Source of the DNA: Bryobacteraceae bacterium
GTDB taxonomy: Bacteria > Acidobacteriota > Terriglobia > Bryobacterales > Bryobacteraceae
Reading direction: 5' to 3'
Assembly: GCA_019187195.1 (NCBI GenBank)
Contig: JABAQT010000064.1
Coordinates: forward strand, 1 to 45,555
Length of the DNA: 45,555 nt
In this document: positions 16,003 to 24,277 of the stretch, in pieces
Layout of the letters: every line of letters begins with the position of its first letter
Numbering within the stretch: position 1 is the first letter of the stretch
Notes under the pieces: generated by a model
Database searches by the model: none
What the model was told of the DNA's origin: nothing
The model's input: only the letters and a program-made list of their open reading frames with translations
Made by a program: the position numbers and the translations under genes

Positions 16003-17235
16003 CTACTCCTCGCGGTAGATCTCTATGCCCACCTGCTGTTTGGACTCGACGCACACGTAGATTGTCCCGTCGCGGCCGACGGTGGCCGCCTTCACGCCCC
16101 ACTCCTTCATATCGCGCAACGGAGGCCAACTGGTCACAAAAGTTCCGTTGTTGTTGAACTTCATGATGCTGTTGCGATTCTGCTTGTCGCGCGACATGAG
16201 GTAGGCATTGCCCCAGCGGTCGCTCGTCATGGCGTGCCAGTGGGTCGCGCCTCCGGTCTCGCTCGCGGGCGCGAACTCGATCAGGAAGTGTCCGTCGCCG
16301 GTGAATTTCTGGCAAGGCCCGTAATAATTGGAGACGAACAGGTCTCCATTCTCATCACCGCCGAGCCCGTGAGGAGCATGAAATTCGCCGGGCGCGCGGC
16401 CGTCCTTTCCCCACTCGAAGAGGAATTTCCCTTCATGGTTGTACACCATGATGCGGCTGTTATCGACATCGGCGGCATACAGGCGGCCGGCTTTGCCGAA
16501 CCATATGGCGTGAACACGAAGCATCTCGCCGGGCGCTTTACCCTTTCTGCCGAACATGCGCAGCAGCTTCCCCGACGGGCTGAACACCTGGATGCGCCCA
16601 TTGTTTCCATCGGCGATGAAGATGTTCCCTTCATGGTCCACCTGCACATCGCGCGGACCATCGAATTGCCCCGGCCCGCTGCCCGGACCGGAGCCGAGTT
16701 CGCCGAGATACTTGCCTTCCTTCGTGTAGCGGTATACGTGAGCCGGAATGGAATCGACAATAATGAGGTTTCCGTCGCGCCCGATGGCGATGGCGTGAGG
16801 ATCAATAAACCTGCCGGGTCCGGAGCCTCTTTCGCCAAAGCGGGAGACCAGCTTATACGTAGGATTACCGGATCCCATCACAACGGTGGCCCAGGCGTGA
16901 AGGGAAGCCGGCTTCTCGATGCGCGCTCCGATGTGAATTTCGCGCGGCGAAGGAATCGCGGCCGGGGCCGTGTACAGTCCGGAAGCGGAAATTCGTCCGA
17001 TGGTGGCGTTGCCGCCCGGGATGCCGTTCACCATCCACCGGGGAGCGCGCGCGGGTTCGCCGGACATGGTGACCCGAAACTGCTGCGCGGCGCCGGGTTC
17101 GAGCCGGGCCAGGGATGGAGAAATAACTGGCCGCCCGGAACCCTCGCCACCGCTGGCGGCCAGTGGAAGAAGCGCTATCGTGGCCGCCAGCAGCGGCCCT
17201 ATTCTTGTCGCAAGTAAGTGGAGATTCGTTTTCAT
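16003..17235 (-). CDS. Exported NHL-repeat (six-bladed propeller) protein with N-terminal Ig-like domain
   Basis: A secreted protein of 410 residues. The signal sequence (about 1-28) is followed by a BIG2-like domain (about 35-120: SPSLARLEPGAAQQFRVTMSG, then ISASGLYTAPA). The rest is NHL repeats, each with a GPGxFxxPxxIAIxxDGNLxxxD pattern, for example FIDPHAIAIGRDGNLIIVD and FDGPRDVQVDHEGNIFIAD. The fold is shared with peptidyl-alpha-hydroxyglycine amidating lyase and strictosidine-synthase-like enzymes, but catalysis cannot be assigned. The ATG at 17235 opens the signal peptide and lies 23 bp after the aldolase stop; the longer frame upstream is in the aldolase gene. It is probably the third gene of the IclR operon. 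Confidence 0.82.
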   Translation of the reverse strand: MKTNLHLLATRIGPLLAATIALLPLAASGGEGSGRPVISPSLARLEPGAAQQFRVTMSGEPARAPRWMVNGIPGGNATIGRISASGLYTAPAAIPSPREIHIGARIEKPASLHAWATVVMGSGNPTYKLVSRFGERGSGPGRFIDPHAIAIGRDGNLIIVDSIPAHVYRYTKEGKYLGELGSGPGSGPGQFDGPRDVQVDHEGNIFIADGNNGRIQVFSPSGKLLRMFGRKGKAPGEMLRVHAIWFGKAGRLYAADVDNSRIMVYNHEGKFLFEWGKDGRAPGEFHAPHGLGGDENGDLFVSNYYGPCQKFTGDGHFLIEFAPASETGGATHWHAMTSDRWGNAYLMSRDKQNRNSIMKFNNNGTFVTSWPPLRDMKEWGVKAATVGRDGTIYVCVESKQQVGIEIYREE

Positions 17236-17258
17236 ATCGTCTCGGAAAGCCACGCGGA

Positions 17259-18158
17259 TCACCGGGCAATACCCAGCGCTTCCCGTATGCGTTGCTCCTG
17301 TGCCGGTGAGGTGGCCGGCATGGGCGGACGGGGTACGCCGCCGTGACGTCCCTGCAGCCGCATTGCCGCCCTGACGTTTGCGGGAAGATTCGGCGCGTCG
17401 ATGGCGTTCCAAAGGCGCAGCAGGCGTTTGTGCAATGACAGCGCCTCGTCATGACGCCCTTGTTGCACGGCGTCCCAGAGCGCCACGCACAACTCGGGAG
17501 CGGCGGTGAGAATCGCCGCCACGGCGCCGTGGGAGCCCAGTTGAAACGACGGATAGAGCAGAGCGTCGACCGCCGAGAGTATGCGCACGCGGTTCTCGAT
17601 GCCGGCCTCTCCGATAAGCAGCAGGAGATCGGCCAGCGCCTTCATATCGCTCGCGCTCTGCTTCACCGCCACCACCCCCTCGGCGTCGCGCAGGATTCGC
17701 ACGAGCAGAGGCGGCAACAGGTAGCACCACGGAACAACGTTGTAGATGATGACGGGCAGTCCGCTCCGCGCGGCGATTTCGGAGAAAAACCGGAGCAGGG
17801 AATCGTCGTCGGGCCGAAATACGTAGTGCACCGGCGTCACCTGCAGCGCCGCCACCCCGAGATCAGCCACCGCTCTTGCACGCTCAACCGCGGACGCCGT
17901 GCTGTCGGTGATGATGCCGGCGATTACCGGAACGCGTCCCCGCGCTTCCTCCACGGTCCAGGAGACGATACGGCGGAGTTCATCCGTCGATAGCGTGTGT
18001 CCCTCTCCGGTGCTGCCCCCCACCGCCAGGCCATGCACTTTCGCGGCCTCGATCAGGTAGCGCACCTCGGCGCGGTGCGCCCGCTCGTCAATGCCATCCT
18101 CCGGCCGGAATGGCGTCACCATCGGTGGAATGATTCCGTGAATCTCAGATATGTTCAT
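17259..18158 (-). CDS. Dihydrodipicolinate synthase / N-acetylneuraminate lyase family aldolase
   Basis: A class I (Schiff-base) aldolase of 299 residues. Family motifs are complete: GGSTGEG (48-54, the GxxGE pyruvate-binding loop), the catalytic Tyr in IIYNVVP (Tyr139) and the Schiff-base Lys in VVAVKQSAS (Lys166). The family includes DapA, NanA, KDG aldolase and hydroxyproline-pathway enzymes. The operon with an IclR regulator and an exported propeller argues for a catabolic 2-keto-3-deoxy acid aldolase or dehydratase, not lysine synthesis (inference). It overlaps the regulator stop by 4 bp (ATGA), so translation is coupled. The Arg/Pro-rich C-terminus (RRHGG...PRPPMPATS) is somewhat longer than usual. 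Confidence 0.9.
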   Translation of the reverse strand: MNISEIHGIIPPMVTPFRPEDGIDERAHRAEVRYLIEAAKVHGLAVGGSTGEGHTLSTDELRRIVSWTVEEARGRVPVIAGIITDSTASAVERARAVADLGVAALQVTPVHYVFRPDDDSLLRFFSEIAARSGLPVIIYNVVPWCYLLPPLLVRILRDAEGVVAVKQSASDMKALADLLLLIGEAGIENRVRILSAVDALLYPSFQLGSHGAVAAILTAAPELCVALWDAVQQGRHDEALSLHKRLLRLWNAIDAPNLPANVRAAMRLQGRHGGVPRPPMPATSPAQEQRIREALGIAR

Positions 18159-18982
18159 AGAATGTCGTGATCAAAGTACCTGGCGATCGAACGCGCGGCG
18201 GCCATCAGATGGCGGGCGAATTCATCCACCGCTCCCGCCCTCATGCGTACCGAGGGCCCGGAGACGCTGATCGCCGCCACGGTCCGGCTCAATGGGCCGG
18301 CGAGAGGGACCGCCACGCAGCATACCCCCGGCTCATTCTCCTCGAGGTCCAGCGCATAGCCGCGGTTTCGGATCCGTTCGAGTTCGCGCTGCATCTCAGG
18401 CCACGTAGTGACGGTGGATTGAGTGAACCGGGGCATGCCATGGCGGGACAGAATGTCGGCGGCTTCTTCCGGAGCGAGCGCGCTGAGAATGGCCTTGCCA
18501 AGACTCGAGGAGTGCAAAGGCCAGCGCGTGCCGGTGTCGCCGCGGGTGTGCAATTGGCGCGTGGATTCCACCGCCGCGATAACCAGCACCTGCCCTTGCG
18601 AAAGCATCCCCAACTTGACGGTTTCGCCGGAGGCCTCGGCCAACCGCGAGAGCACGGGACGGGCATGCGACAGCATATCCGTTCCCTTGGCGAAGGTCAG
18701 ACCCAGTTCGAGGGCGCGCGGCCCGAGGCGGTAGGATCGCGTCCGCGGGTCCTGCCGGACGAGATCGAACTCCTGGAGCGTGCGCAGAAGGTTATGCGTC
18801 GTACTCTTCGGCATCTGCACGGCGCGGGCAAGGCCGGACAATGTCCACGTGTTGGCGCGGGGCGTGAAGCAGCCGAGCAACTCGAGAGCTTTGCGCACGG
18901 ATGAGACGCCGTAGTCTCTCGAGTGAACAGGTGTGATGTTCAGTATGACTGAACTCTCAATCGATGAAGATGCCTGTGCCAC
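18155..18982 (-). CDS. IclR-family transcriptional regulator
   Basis: A 275-residue regulator. The N-terminal winged helix (about 25-85) has VSSVRKALELLGCF and the recognition helix MPKSTTHNLLRTLQEFDLV. The effector domain (about 100-270) carries TVKLGMLSQGQVLVIAAVES, HSSSLGKAILSALAPEEA and GYALDLEENEPGVCCVAVPL, all standard IclR motifs. The GTG at 18982 is the only usable in-frame start: no ATG exists upstream, and the next GTG would remove part of the DNA-binding domain. It lies just after the predicted transcription start, so the mRNA is probably leaderless. It heads the aldolase/NHL operon and probably controls it and itself through the palindrome at 18938-18954. Confidence 0.9.
   Translation of the reverse strand: MAQASSSIESSVILNITPVHSRDYGVSSVRKALELLGCFTPRANTWTLSGLARAVQMPKSTTHNLLRTLQEFDLVRQDPRTRSYRLGPRALELGLTFAKGTDMLSHARPVLSRLAEASGETVKLGMLSQGQVLVIAAVESTRQLHTRGDTGTRWPLHSSSLGKAILSALAPEEAADILSRHGMPRFTQSTVTTWPEMQRELERIRNRGYALDLEENEPGVCCVAVPLAGPLSRTVAAISVSGPSVRMRAGAVDEFARHLMAAARSIARYFDHDIL
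18938..18954. promoter_or_regulatory. Perfect palindrome GTTCAGT-ATG-ACTGAAC, candidate IclR operator
   Basis: A 7-3-7 perfect inverted repeat lies 29-45 bases inside the presumed IclR coding start and about 30-47 bp downstream of the predicted transcription start. Size and symmetry suit an IclR dimer. Binding there would block elongation or overlap polymerase, giving autorepression (inference). Confidence 0.45.
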
Positions 18983-18991
18983 GTGGTTATG

Positions 18992-19020
18992 AGTATATTT
19001 ATCCCTATCCCGTCCGTCAA
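18992..19020 (-). promoter_or_regulatory. Strong sigma70-like promoter of the IclR operon
   Basis: On the minus strand, TTGACG (19020-19015) and TATACT (18997-18992) are separated by exactly 17 bp. This is the best promoter match in the window. Initiation about 6-8 bases after the -10 would fall at about 18985, only a few bases before the GTG start. Confidence 0.65.
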
Positions 19021-19056
19021 TTTAACGTTCGGCAATCCTGACCATCTGAAGAAGAT

Positions 19057-20682
19057 TTAATGAAGCGCGGAGAGCCTTCGGCGCGCTTCACTCGAATCCG
19101 GCTGTAAACGGATCGCCTCACGATAGGATTCTTCCGCCGCCTGCCGCTGTCCCTTGTGTTCGTAGGCGACACCGAGGTTGATCCACGTGGAAGGGAGATC
19201 TTGCCGTGCTTGCAGCGAAGCCCTGAGTAGACCGAGCGCCTCATCAATTCTTCCTTGCGAGCCGCGAATGACGGCCAGCAGGTTGAGCGCGGCGGGAAAA
19301 CGGGGATCAGCCTTCACCGCTCGCCGGAGCAGTTTCTCCGCCTCCCCGGAGTTGCCTTCGCGAAGAAGAAGGTCGGCGAGCCCCGTGAGAATTTTCGTGG
19401 AATCGGGGTCGCGGGAGAGTGCGTCACGGTAGGCTTTTCGCGCGCCGCTCATGTCGCCGCCGCGGCGCAGGGCTTCCGCGAGATCCCAATACCAGACCGA
19501 ATCCCTCGGCTTCAGGGATCGGATGGCGCGCCGCAACATTTCCATTCCCGCGACTGGATTGTTGCCTTCGCGAACCTGGGCAGAAGCCAGATAGAGCGAG
19601 TCCTCCGGAGATTCGGGACCCGGCGGATAGAACCGCACGAGTGCGCCGGAATACCGCTCCGTGGGCTCGCGCCGCGGAGCGAGCGGGTCTCCCTCCGGTG
19701 GGCGGCGCGTCACGCGATGATCCGTCATCACCACGTGGACGGCGTCGCGTGTGCGCCGCCTGGGCATGTGGCAGGAGACACAATCGGACGCGGCCCGGGC
19801 ATGCGCCGTGTGGTGGCATCCCTGACAGGAGGACCGGTGATCCACGCCTCTGCGATGCGGATTGTGACAGGTGGTGCAGGTGAGCTTGCCGGCGCTCTTG
19901 CGGTAGCAGGGCGATTGAAGAAAGCCGTAGCCCGCGTGATTGATGTCCATGTCCGGGGACGGCACGGCCCGATCGAAATACAGTTTGTAGCCGCCGAGTG
20001 GCTCCCCGGGCCGAAAGGAGAATACGCCGCGGCCGATGCGGCGGATTGAATCGGTGAGGCCGCTCGATGCTGTCTCGAGATGGCATTGCAGACAGATCTC
20101 GATTTGCCGCGCGGCATCGAGACCGGCCGGGTTCAAAATGGTGCCCCTGCCCGGCTTTTCCAGATGAGCCGCTGACGGGCCGTGACACCGGCTGCAATCG
20201 ATGGGGGCAGGCTCCGGAGAAGCGCTGTGGCAGAACACGCATTCAGCCGTAACCTCTCGGCGAAAATCGAGGTGATCGGGCCGGTCATAGCCGGGGCTCA
20301 TGGCCCAATAGCCGCCCTTGTCCGAGGCGTACCAGGTAAGCGGCAACTCGAGCATTCCGCCGGCGGAGCGGTGAACCGGTGTCCTCGCGTGATTGCCGGA
20401 ACCTATGAAGAGATCGATGCTCTTCTCTTCCACATTGACCTCGTGGCCCAACCCGTCGATCTGATGACGGCGAAGCCTTCCGTTCGCGACACGGTAATGC
20501 CGGTTCGAACCACGATGGTAATACTCTCCGCGAGTGTCCGTGCCGGAAACTGAAATGGAGCGGCCCATTCCCGTGAGCGCGAAGTTCCGCGCGATCTCCT
20601 CATGGCAGAGACGGCAGGGCGCCTCCCCAAACAGAAGGGTGGCGCAACCGCAAACGAGCATCCAGCCGGAACGAACGCTCAT
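19057..20682 (-). CDS. Exported seven-haem cytochrome c with C-terminal TPR domain
   Basis: A 541-residue periplasmic protein. A signal sequence (about 1-20) is followed by a multihaem region (about 23-310) with seven CxxCH sites: CRLCH, CVFCH, CSRCH, CLQCH, CTTCH, CQGCH and CVSCH. The arrangement around CVFCH...CSRCHGPSAAH and TCTTCHNPH resembles cytochrome c554/octahaem-type carriers. The C-terminal part (about 355-541) is built of TPRs, for example SVWYWDLAEALRRGGDMSGA and INLGVAYEHKGQRQAAEESY. Haem-TPR fusions of this kind are frequent in acidobacteria; the TPR may dock partner proteins. A TAACAT element lies 9 nt before the ATG. Electron donor and acceptor are unknown. Confidence 0.88.
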   Translation of the reverse strand: MSVRSGWMLVCGCATLLFGEAPCRLCHEEIARNFALTGMGRSISVSGTDTRGEYYHRGSNRHYRVANGRLRRHQIDGLGHEVNVEEKSIDLFIGSGNHARTPVHRSAGGMLELPLTWYASDKGGYWAMSPGYDRPDHLDFRREVTAECVFCHSASPEPAPIDCSRCHGPSAAHLEKPGRGTILNPAGLDAARQIEICLQCHLETASSGLTDSIRRIGRGVFSFRPGEPLGGYKLYFDRAVPSPDMDINHAGYGFLQSPCYRKSAGKLTCTTCHNPHRRGVDHRSSCQGCHHTAHARAASDCVSCHMPRRRTRDAVHVVMTDHRVTRRPPEGDPLAPRREPTERYSGALVRFYPPGPESPEDSLYLASAQVREGNNPVAGMEMLRRAIRSLKPRDSVWYWDLAEALRRGGDMSGARKAYRDALSRDPDSTKILTGLADLLLREGNSGEAEKLLRRAVKADPRFPAALNLLAVIRGSQGRIDEALGLLRASLQARQDLPSTWINLGVAYEHKGQRQAAEESYREAIRLQPDSSEARRRLSALH

Positions 20683-20729
20683 TACCAGTCGATGTTACCC
20701 CGGCCGGCGGCCGTCAAAGGGGGCCGCGT

Positions 20730-21275
20730 CTACTTGCGGCTTTTCGCGCGCACCGCCGCTACCCGGAAGCCCTGATACTTCTTGTTGAACATTCCCGGCA
20801 TCACCAGCGGCATCAGAAAGAGCGCCGCCCCATTCTCGAAGATGCTCAGACCCACCTCGTTGAGAAACGGAGCCTCCGTCGAAGAGGGAACGAGCGAGGC
20901 CAGTTGCAGGTGGACCAGTCCGCCGGCCAGGGAAACCACCAGCAGCGCGACCAGCATCAGGACAGAGGTTCGCCAACTGAGCAGCCACATCACCTTGAAG
21001 CTCTCGGTGTATCCCATCGGTATCTCATGTCCGTCTTCCAGGGTCCGCAGGCGGAAGCCGGGGTAGCTCAGGCGGAACATCCGCCGCACCAGCCACGGCG
21101 CGATACCGAGCAGGTAGGGCACAAGGTAGAGCGCCTCCACGCCGGGGGACCGCGCCTCGATCATGATGCGCACCGTGAACGACCATAGGAAATCGCACAC
21201 CACCGCCGGCCACGTAAGTTGCCACGCGAGCATCAGCCGCTCACGAAAGGTGAGAACGCACTCCAGAAGTTTCAC
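20730..21275 (-). CDS. Polytopic membrane protein coupled to a receiver-domain gene
   Basis: A 181-residue protein with four probable membrane segments (about 17-38, 50-70, 100-128 and 148-165) separated by a basic loop (RRMFRLSYPGFRLRTLEDG). I recognise no named family. The GTG at 21275 overlaps the upstream stop as GTGA, so translation is probably coupled to the receiver-domain protein; an internal ATG (residue 15) is the alternative start. The tight coupling suggests that the two proteins work together, but their function is unknown. Confidence 0.65.
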   Translation of the reverse strand: MKLLECVLTFRERLMLAWQLTWPAVVCDFLWSFTVRIMIEARSPGVEALYLVPYLLGIAPWLVRRMFRLSYPGFRLRTLEDGHEIPMGYTESFKVMWLLSWRTSVLMLVALLVVSLAGGLVHLQLASLVPSSTEAPFLNEVGLSIFENGAALFLMPLVMPGMFNKKYQGFRVAAVRAKSRK

Positions 21276-21655
21276 GGCGTGCCGCTATGGCGCTTAAGGA
21301 TCTGAATCAGGTTTTGTGAGAGCGCCGAGCGGGCCATCACCACGTCCGCCCCGGCTTCCTGCGCCTTCTGTTTGAGTTCGCCCTGCACGTGCGAGACATA
21401 GCTCAGGATGCTGATGTCCTTCGTGCTCTCCGACGCCTTCAACTGCTCGATCAGTTTCACCGGTTGAGCCGAGGCGATGTTGAGGTCCATGATGATCAAT
21501 CGCGGCTTTTCTCCGGCCTTGTCGAGCAGATCGGAGTCTGTTTTCACACACTCGACCGGCATGCCATTTCTCTTGGCGGCTTCAGTAATTTTCACGATGA
21601 ACATCAAATCGCTGACCAATGCCAGGATCTTCCTGCTTTCCTGCGTGTTATTCAT
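21272..21655 (-). CDS. Stand-alone receiver-like domain protein (degenerate CheY-like)
   Basis: A 127-residue single-domain protein. It keeps the phospho-acceptor-like Asp in PRLIIMDLN (about 57) and a Ser at the Thr/Ser switch position (SILSYVS), but it has only one acidic residue in LVSDLMF where CheY has a pair. The conserved Lys of the KP motif is replaced in VVMARSALS. Phosphorylation may therefore be weak or absent. There is no output domain and no adjacent kinase. TATAAC lies 5 nt before the ATG. It is translationally coupled to the membrane protein downstream. Confidence 0.75.
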   Translation of the reverse strand: MNNTQESRKILALVSDLMFIVKITEAAKRNGMPVECVKTDSDLLDKAGEKPRLIIMDLNIASAQPVKLIEQLKASESTKDISILSYVSHVQGELKQKAQEAGADVVMARSALSQNLIQILKRHSGTP

Positions 21656-21711
21656 ATCTGGTTATAGGGATTCGGACGGGGGCTGGTAAGAGACACTACC
21701 ATGTTAGCTCA

Positions 21712-22686
21712 TCATGCCTTTCCAGCCATGCGGCGGCTCCATTCGAGCGCGGTCCGGACAATCTCTTCGAGCGAGGAATGCAGCGGCTCCCAGCCGAGAA
21801 CTTCTCTTGCCCGCAATGCCGAGGCGACAAGAACGGGAGAATCCCCTTCGCGCCTCGGCGCGATGTTCAGCGGCGCCGGCTGGCCGCTGATCCGCTCCAC
21901 GGCCGAGATGACTTCGCGGACGCTATGGCCCAGTCCCGTGCCGATGTTTAACGCCGCGGATGCGCCTCCGTCGCGGAGATATTCGATGCCCATCACATGG
22001 GCGCGCGCCAAATCCGTGACGTGGATGTAATCGCGAATCGCGGTGCCATCCGGCGTGGGATAGTCCGTTCCATAAAGCGCGACGGGAGGGCGGACACCCA
22101 GTGCCGCGTCAATCACCAGCGGAATCAGATGAGTTTCAGGGGCATGCGCTTCGCCGGTTTCTCCTTCCGGGTCCGCGCCCGCCGCGTTGAAATATCGAAG
22201 GCACAGCGATCGGATGCCGTAAGCGCTCCCGTACCACTCGAGAGCCTGTTCGACGAACCGTTTCGATTCCCCATACGGGTTGATGGGAATTTTCGGCGCA
22301 TCCTCGGGGATGGGAACCTCCGCCGGCGCTCCATACACCGCCGCTGTCGAGGAAAAGACGATATCGCGCACGCCCGCCGCTGCCATCTCATCGAGCAGAT
22401 TCAAGGAGTTCGCAAAGTTGTTGCGGTAGTATTTCGACGGCTCCTTCACCGACTCGCCAACGAAGATATACCCCGCCAGATGCACCACCGCTTCCGTGCC
22501 TTCCAGCGCCGCCCGCACCGCCCCTCGGTCCGCAAGATCCCCTTCGATCAGCGGACCCCAGCGAACGGCGCGCCGGTGGCCCATCTCGAGATTGTCAAAC
22601 ACAACTGGAGTATGCCCCGCCAGAGCCAACGTCTTGGCGACGTGGCTCCCGATGTATCCTGCTCCTCCGGTGACAAGAATTCGCAT
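21712..22686 (-). CDS. galE: UDP-glucose 4-epimerase
   Basis: GalE interconverts UDP-glucose and UDP-galactose with tightly bound NAD. The protein has 324 residues, near the usual 330. Motifs are TGGAGYIGSHVA (7-18), VVHLAGYIFVGES, FSSTAAVYG (catalytic Ser/Thr), the YxxxK pair in NPYGESKRFVEQ, RYFNAAGAD and GTAIRDYIHVTDLA. The ATG at 22686 begins directly before the Rossmann strand; 14 extra upstream codons are not family-like. A TATCAT element sits 9 nt before this ATG. Divergent from zwf, it probably supplies nucleotide sugars for envelope glycans. Confidence 0.94.
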   Translation of the reverse strand: MRILVTGGAGYIGSHVAKTLALAGHTPVVFDNLEMGHRRAVRWGPLIEGDLADRGAVRAALEGTEAVVHLAGYIFVGESVKEPSKYYRNNFANSLNLLDEMAAAGVRDIVFSSTAAVYGAPAEVPIPEDAPKIPINPYGESKRFVEQALEWYGSAYGIRSLCLRYFNAAGADPEGETGEAHAPETHLIPLVIDAALGVRPPVALYGTDYPTPDGTAIRDYIHVTDLARAHVMGIEYLRDGGASAALNIGTGLGHSVREVISAVERISGQPAPLNIAPRREGDSPVLVASALRAREVLGWEPLHSSLEEIVRTALEWSRRMAGKA

Positions 22687-22750
22687 GAAGCATCCATGAT
22701 AGCCCCATGCGCCGGACGGGGGCCGCAACTTCGCGTGCTAAGGTGATCTC

Positions 22751-24277
22751 ATGGAAGGGGCCACCAATCCATTTCAAGATTCCTTGCGATTCGACCGCCG
22801 GGTTCCGCCCGCCGCCATCGTAATCTTCGGAGCAAATGGCGACCTGACGAAGCGGAAGCTGATTCCTTCTCTCTACCGCCTGGCTTTCGAGCGTAGGATG
22901 CCATCCGGATGCGTGATCTATGGCAACTCCCGCACTCTCATGACGGATGACGATTTCCGCGAGAAGATGAAGCAATCCGTTCGTCAGTTTCTCGAGGACA
23001 CCCCATTTGACGAAGCGCTGTGGGAGGAGTTTGCCAAGTCGCTGTTTTATCTGCCAGGCGATCTGAAGGACCCTGCTTTCTACCAGGCGCTCGCCTCCCG
23101 GTTGAACGCCCATGAAGCGGCTACGGGAGGCAACATTCTCTTTTACCTCTCCACCCAGCCGTCACACTATGAACCGGTGGTGAACGGACTGGCCTCGGCT
23201 GGCCTGGCCGAGGGCAGGGGCTGGCGCAGGGTCGTGGTGGAAAAACCCTTCGGATACGATCTGGCGACCGCGCGTGAACTGAATCAGCGCCTGCAGGCGG
23301 TGTTTCCCGAAAGGGAAATCTATCGTATCGATCACTACCTGGGCAAGGAAACGGTCCAGAATATTCTGGCCTTCCGCTTTGCCAACGGCATCTTCGAGCC
23401 CCTGTGGAATCGCCGTTACGTGAACCACGTGCAGATTACCGCCGCCGAATCGATCGGCGTCGAGGGGCGCGGCGCCTACTATCAGACCTCCGGCGCGCTG
23501 CGGGACATGATTCAGAACCATCTGCTTCAGGTGATGGGCACCATCGCCATGGAACCGGCCGCCGTCTTCGAGCCCAACGCCGTGCGCGATGAACGCGCCA
23601 AACTGCTGCGTTCCGTGCGCGTTCATAAAGCGGAGGACGTCCCGGCGCACGCCGTTGCCGGGCAGTACGGCCCGGGCCGCGCAGGCTTGGTCAATATTCC
23701 CGGCTTCCGGCAGGAACCCGGCGTCGACCCCGCCTCCCTCACCGATACCTACGCCGCGGTGACCTTCTTCGTTGACAACTGGCGCTGGGCGGGGGTTCCT
23801 TTCTATATCCGCACCGGAAAACGCCTGCCGAAGCGCGTTACGGATATCGCCATTCACTTCAACGCCGCTCCGCTTTCCATCTTCGACCGCGACAATCACA
23901 ACGGATACACGATGCGGCCGAACCTGCTCATCATTCGGATTCAGCCTGAGGAAGGCATCTCCCTGCGGTTTCTATCGAAAAATCCCGGCGCCGGCATGAG
24001 ACTCCGTCCGGTGTCGATGGATTTCAACTATGGATCGAGCTTCGGCGTCCGCACGCCCACCGCCTATGAGACGCTGCTGCTCGATGCCATGGCCGGGGAC
24101 GCCACGCTTTACACGCGCCAGGACATGGTGGAAGCATCATGGCAGGTGGTTCAGCCCATTCTCGACTACTGGAGTTCCCGCAAGTTCGATTTCCCGAATT
24201 ACGACGCCGGATCGTGGGGTCCCAAGGAAAGTGACGATATGCTTGCCCGCCGCGGCCATGTGTGGAGGGTTCCCTAA
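22751..24277 (+). CDS. zwf: Glucose-6-phosphate 1-dehydrogenase
   Basis: Oxidises glucose 6-phosphate to 6-phosphogluconolactone with NADP (or NAD), the first step of the oxidative pentose phosphate pathway. The 508-residue length is normal. The coenzyme motif is FGANGDLTKRKLIPSLY (26-42), KPFGYD lies at 165-170 and the active-site motif RIDHYLGKE at 192-200. It leads zwf-opcA-pgl; the opcA ATG overlaps its stop by one base. TAAGGT lies 6 nt before the ATG and also overlaps an AAGG site, so either leaderless or Shine-Dalgarno initiation is possible. Confidence 0.96.
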   Translation: MEGATNPFQDSLRFDRRVPPAAIVIFGANGDLTKRKLIPSLYRLAFERRMPSGCVIYGNSRTLMTDDDFREKMKQSVRQFLEDTPFDEALWEEFAKSLFYLPGDLKDPAFYQALASRLNAHEAATGGNILFYLSTQPSHYEPVVNGLASAGLAEGRGWRRVVVEKPFGYDLATARELNQRLQAVFPEREIYRIDHYLGKETVQNILAFRFANGIFEPLWNRRYVNHVQITAAESIGVEGRGAYYQTSGALRDMIQNHLLQVMGTIAMEPAAVFEPNAVRDERAKLLRSVRVHKAEDVPAHAVAGQYGPGRAGLVNIPGFRQEPGVDPASLTDTYAAVTFFVDNWRWAGVPFYIRTGKRLPKRVTDIAIHFNAAPLSIFDRDNHNGYTMRPNLLIIRIQPEEGISLRFLSKNPGAGMRLRPVSMDFNYGSSFGVRTPTAYETLLLDAMAGDATLYTRQDMVEASWQVVQPILDYWSSRKFDFPNYDAGSWGPKESDDMLARRGHVWRVP

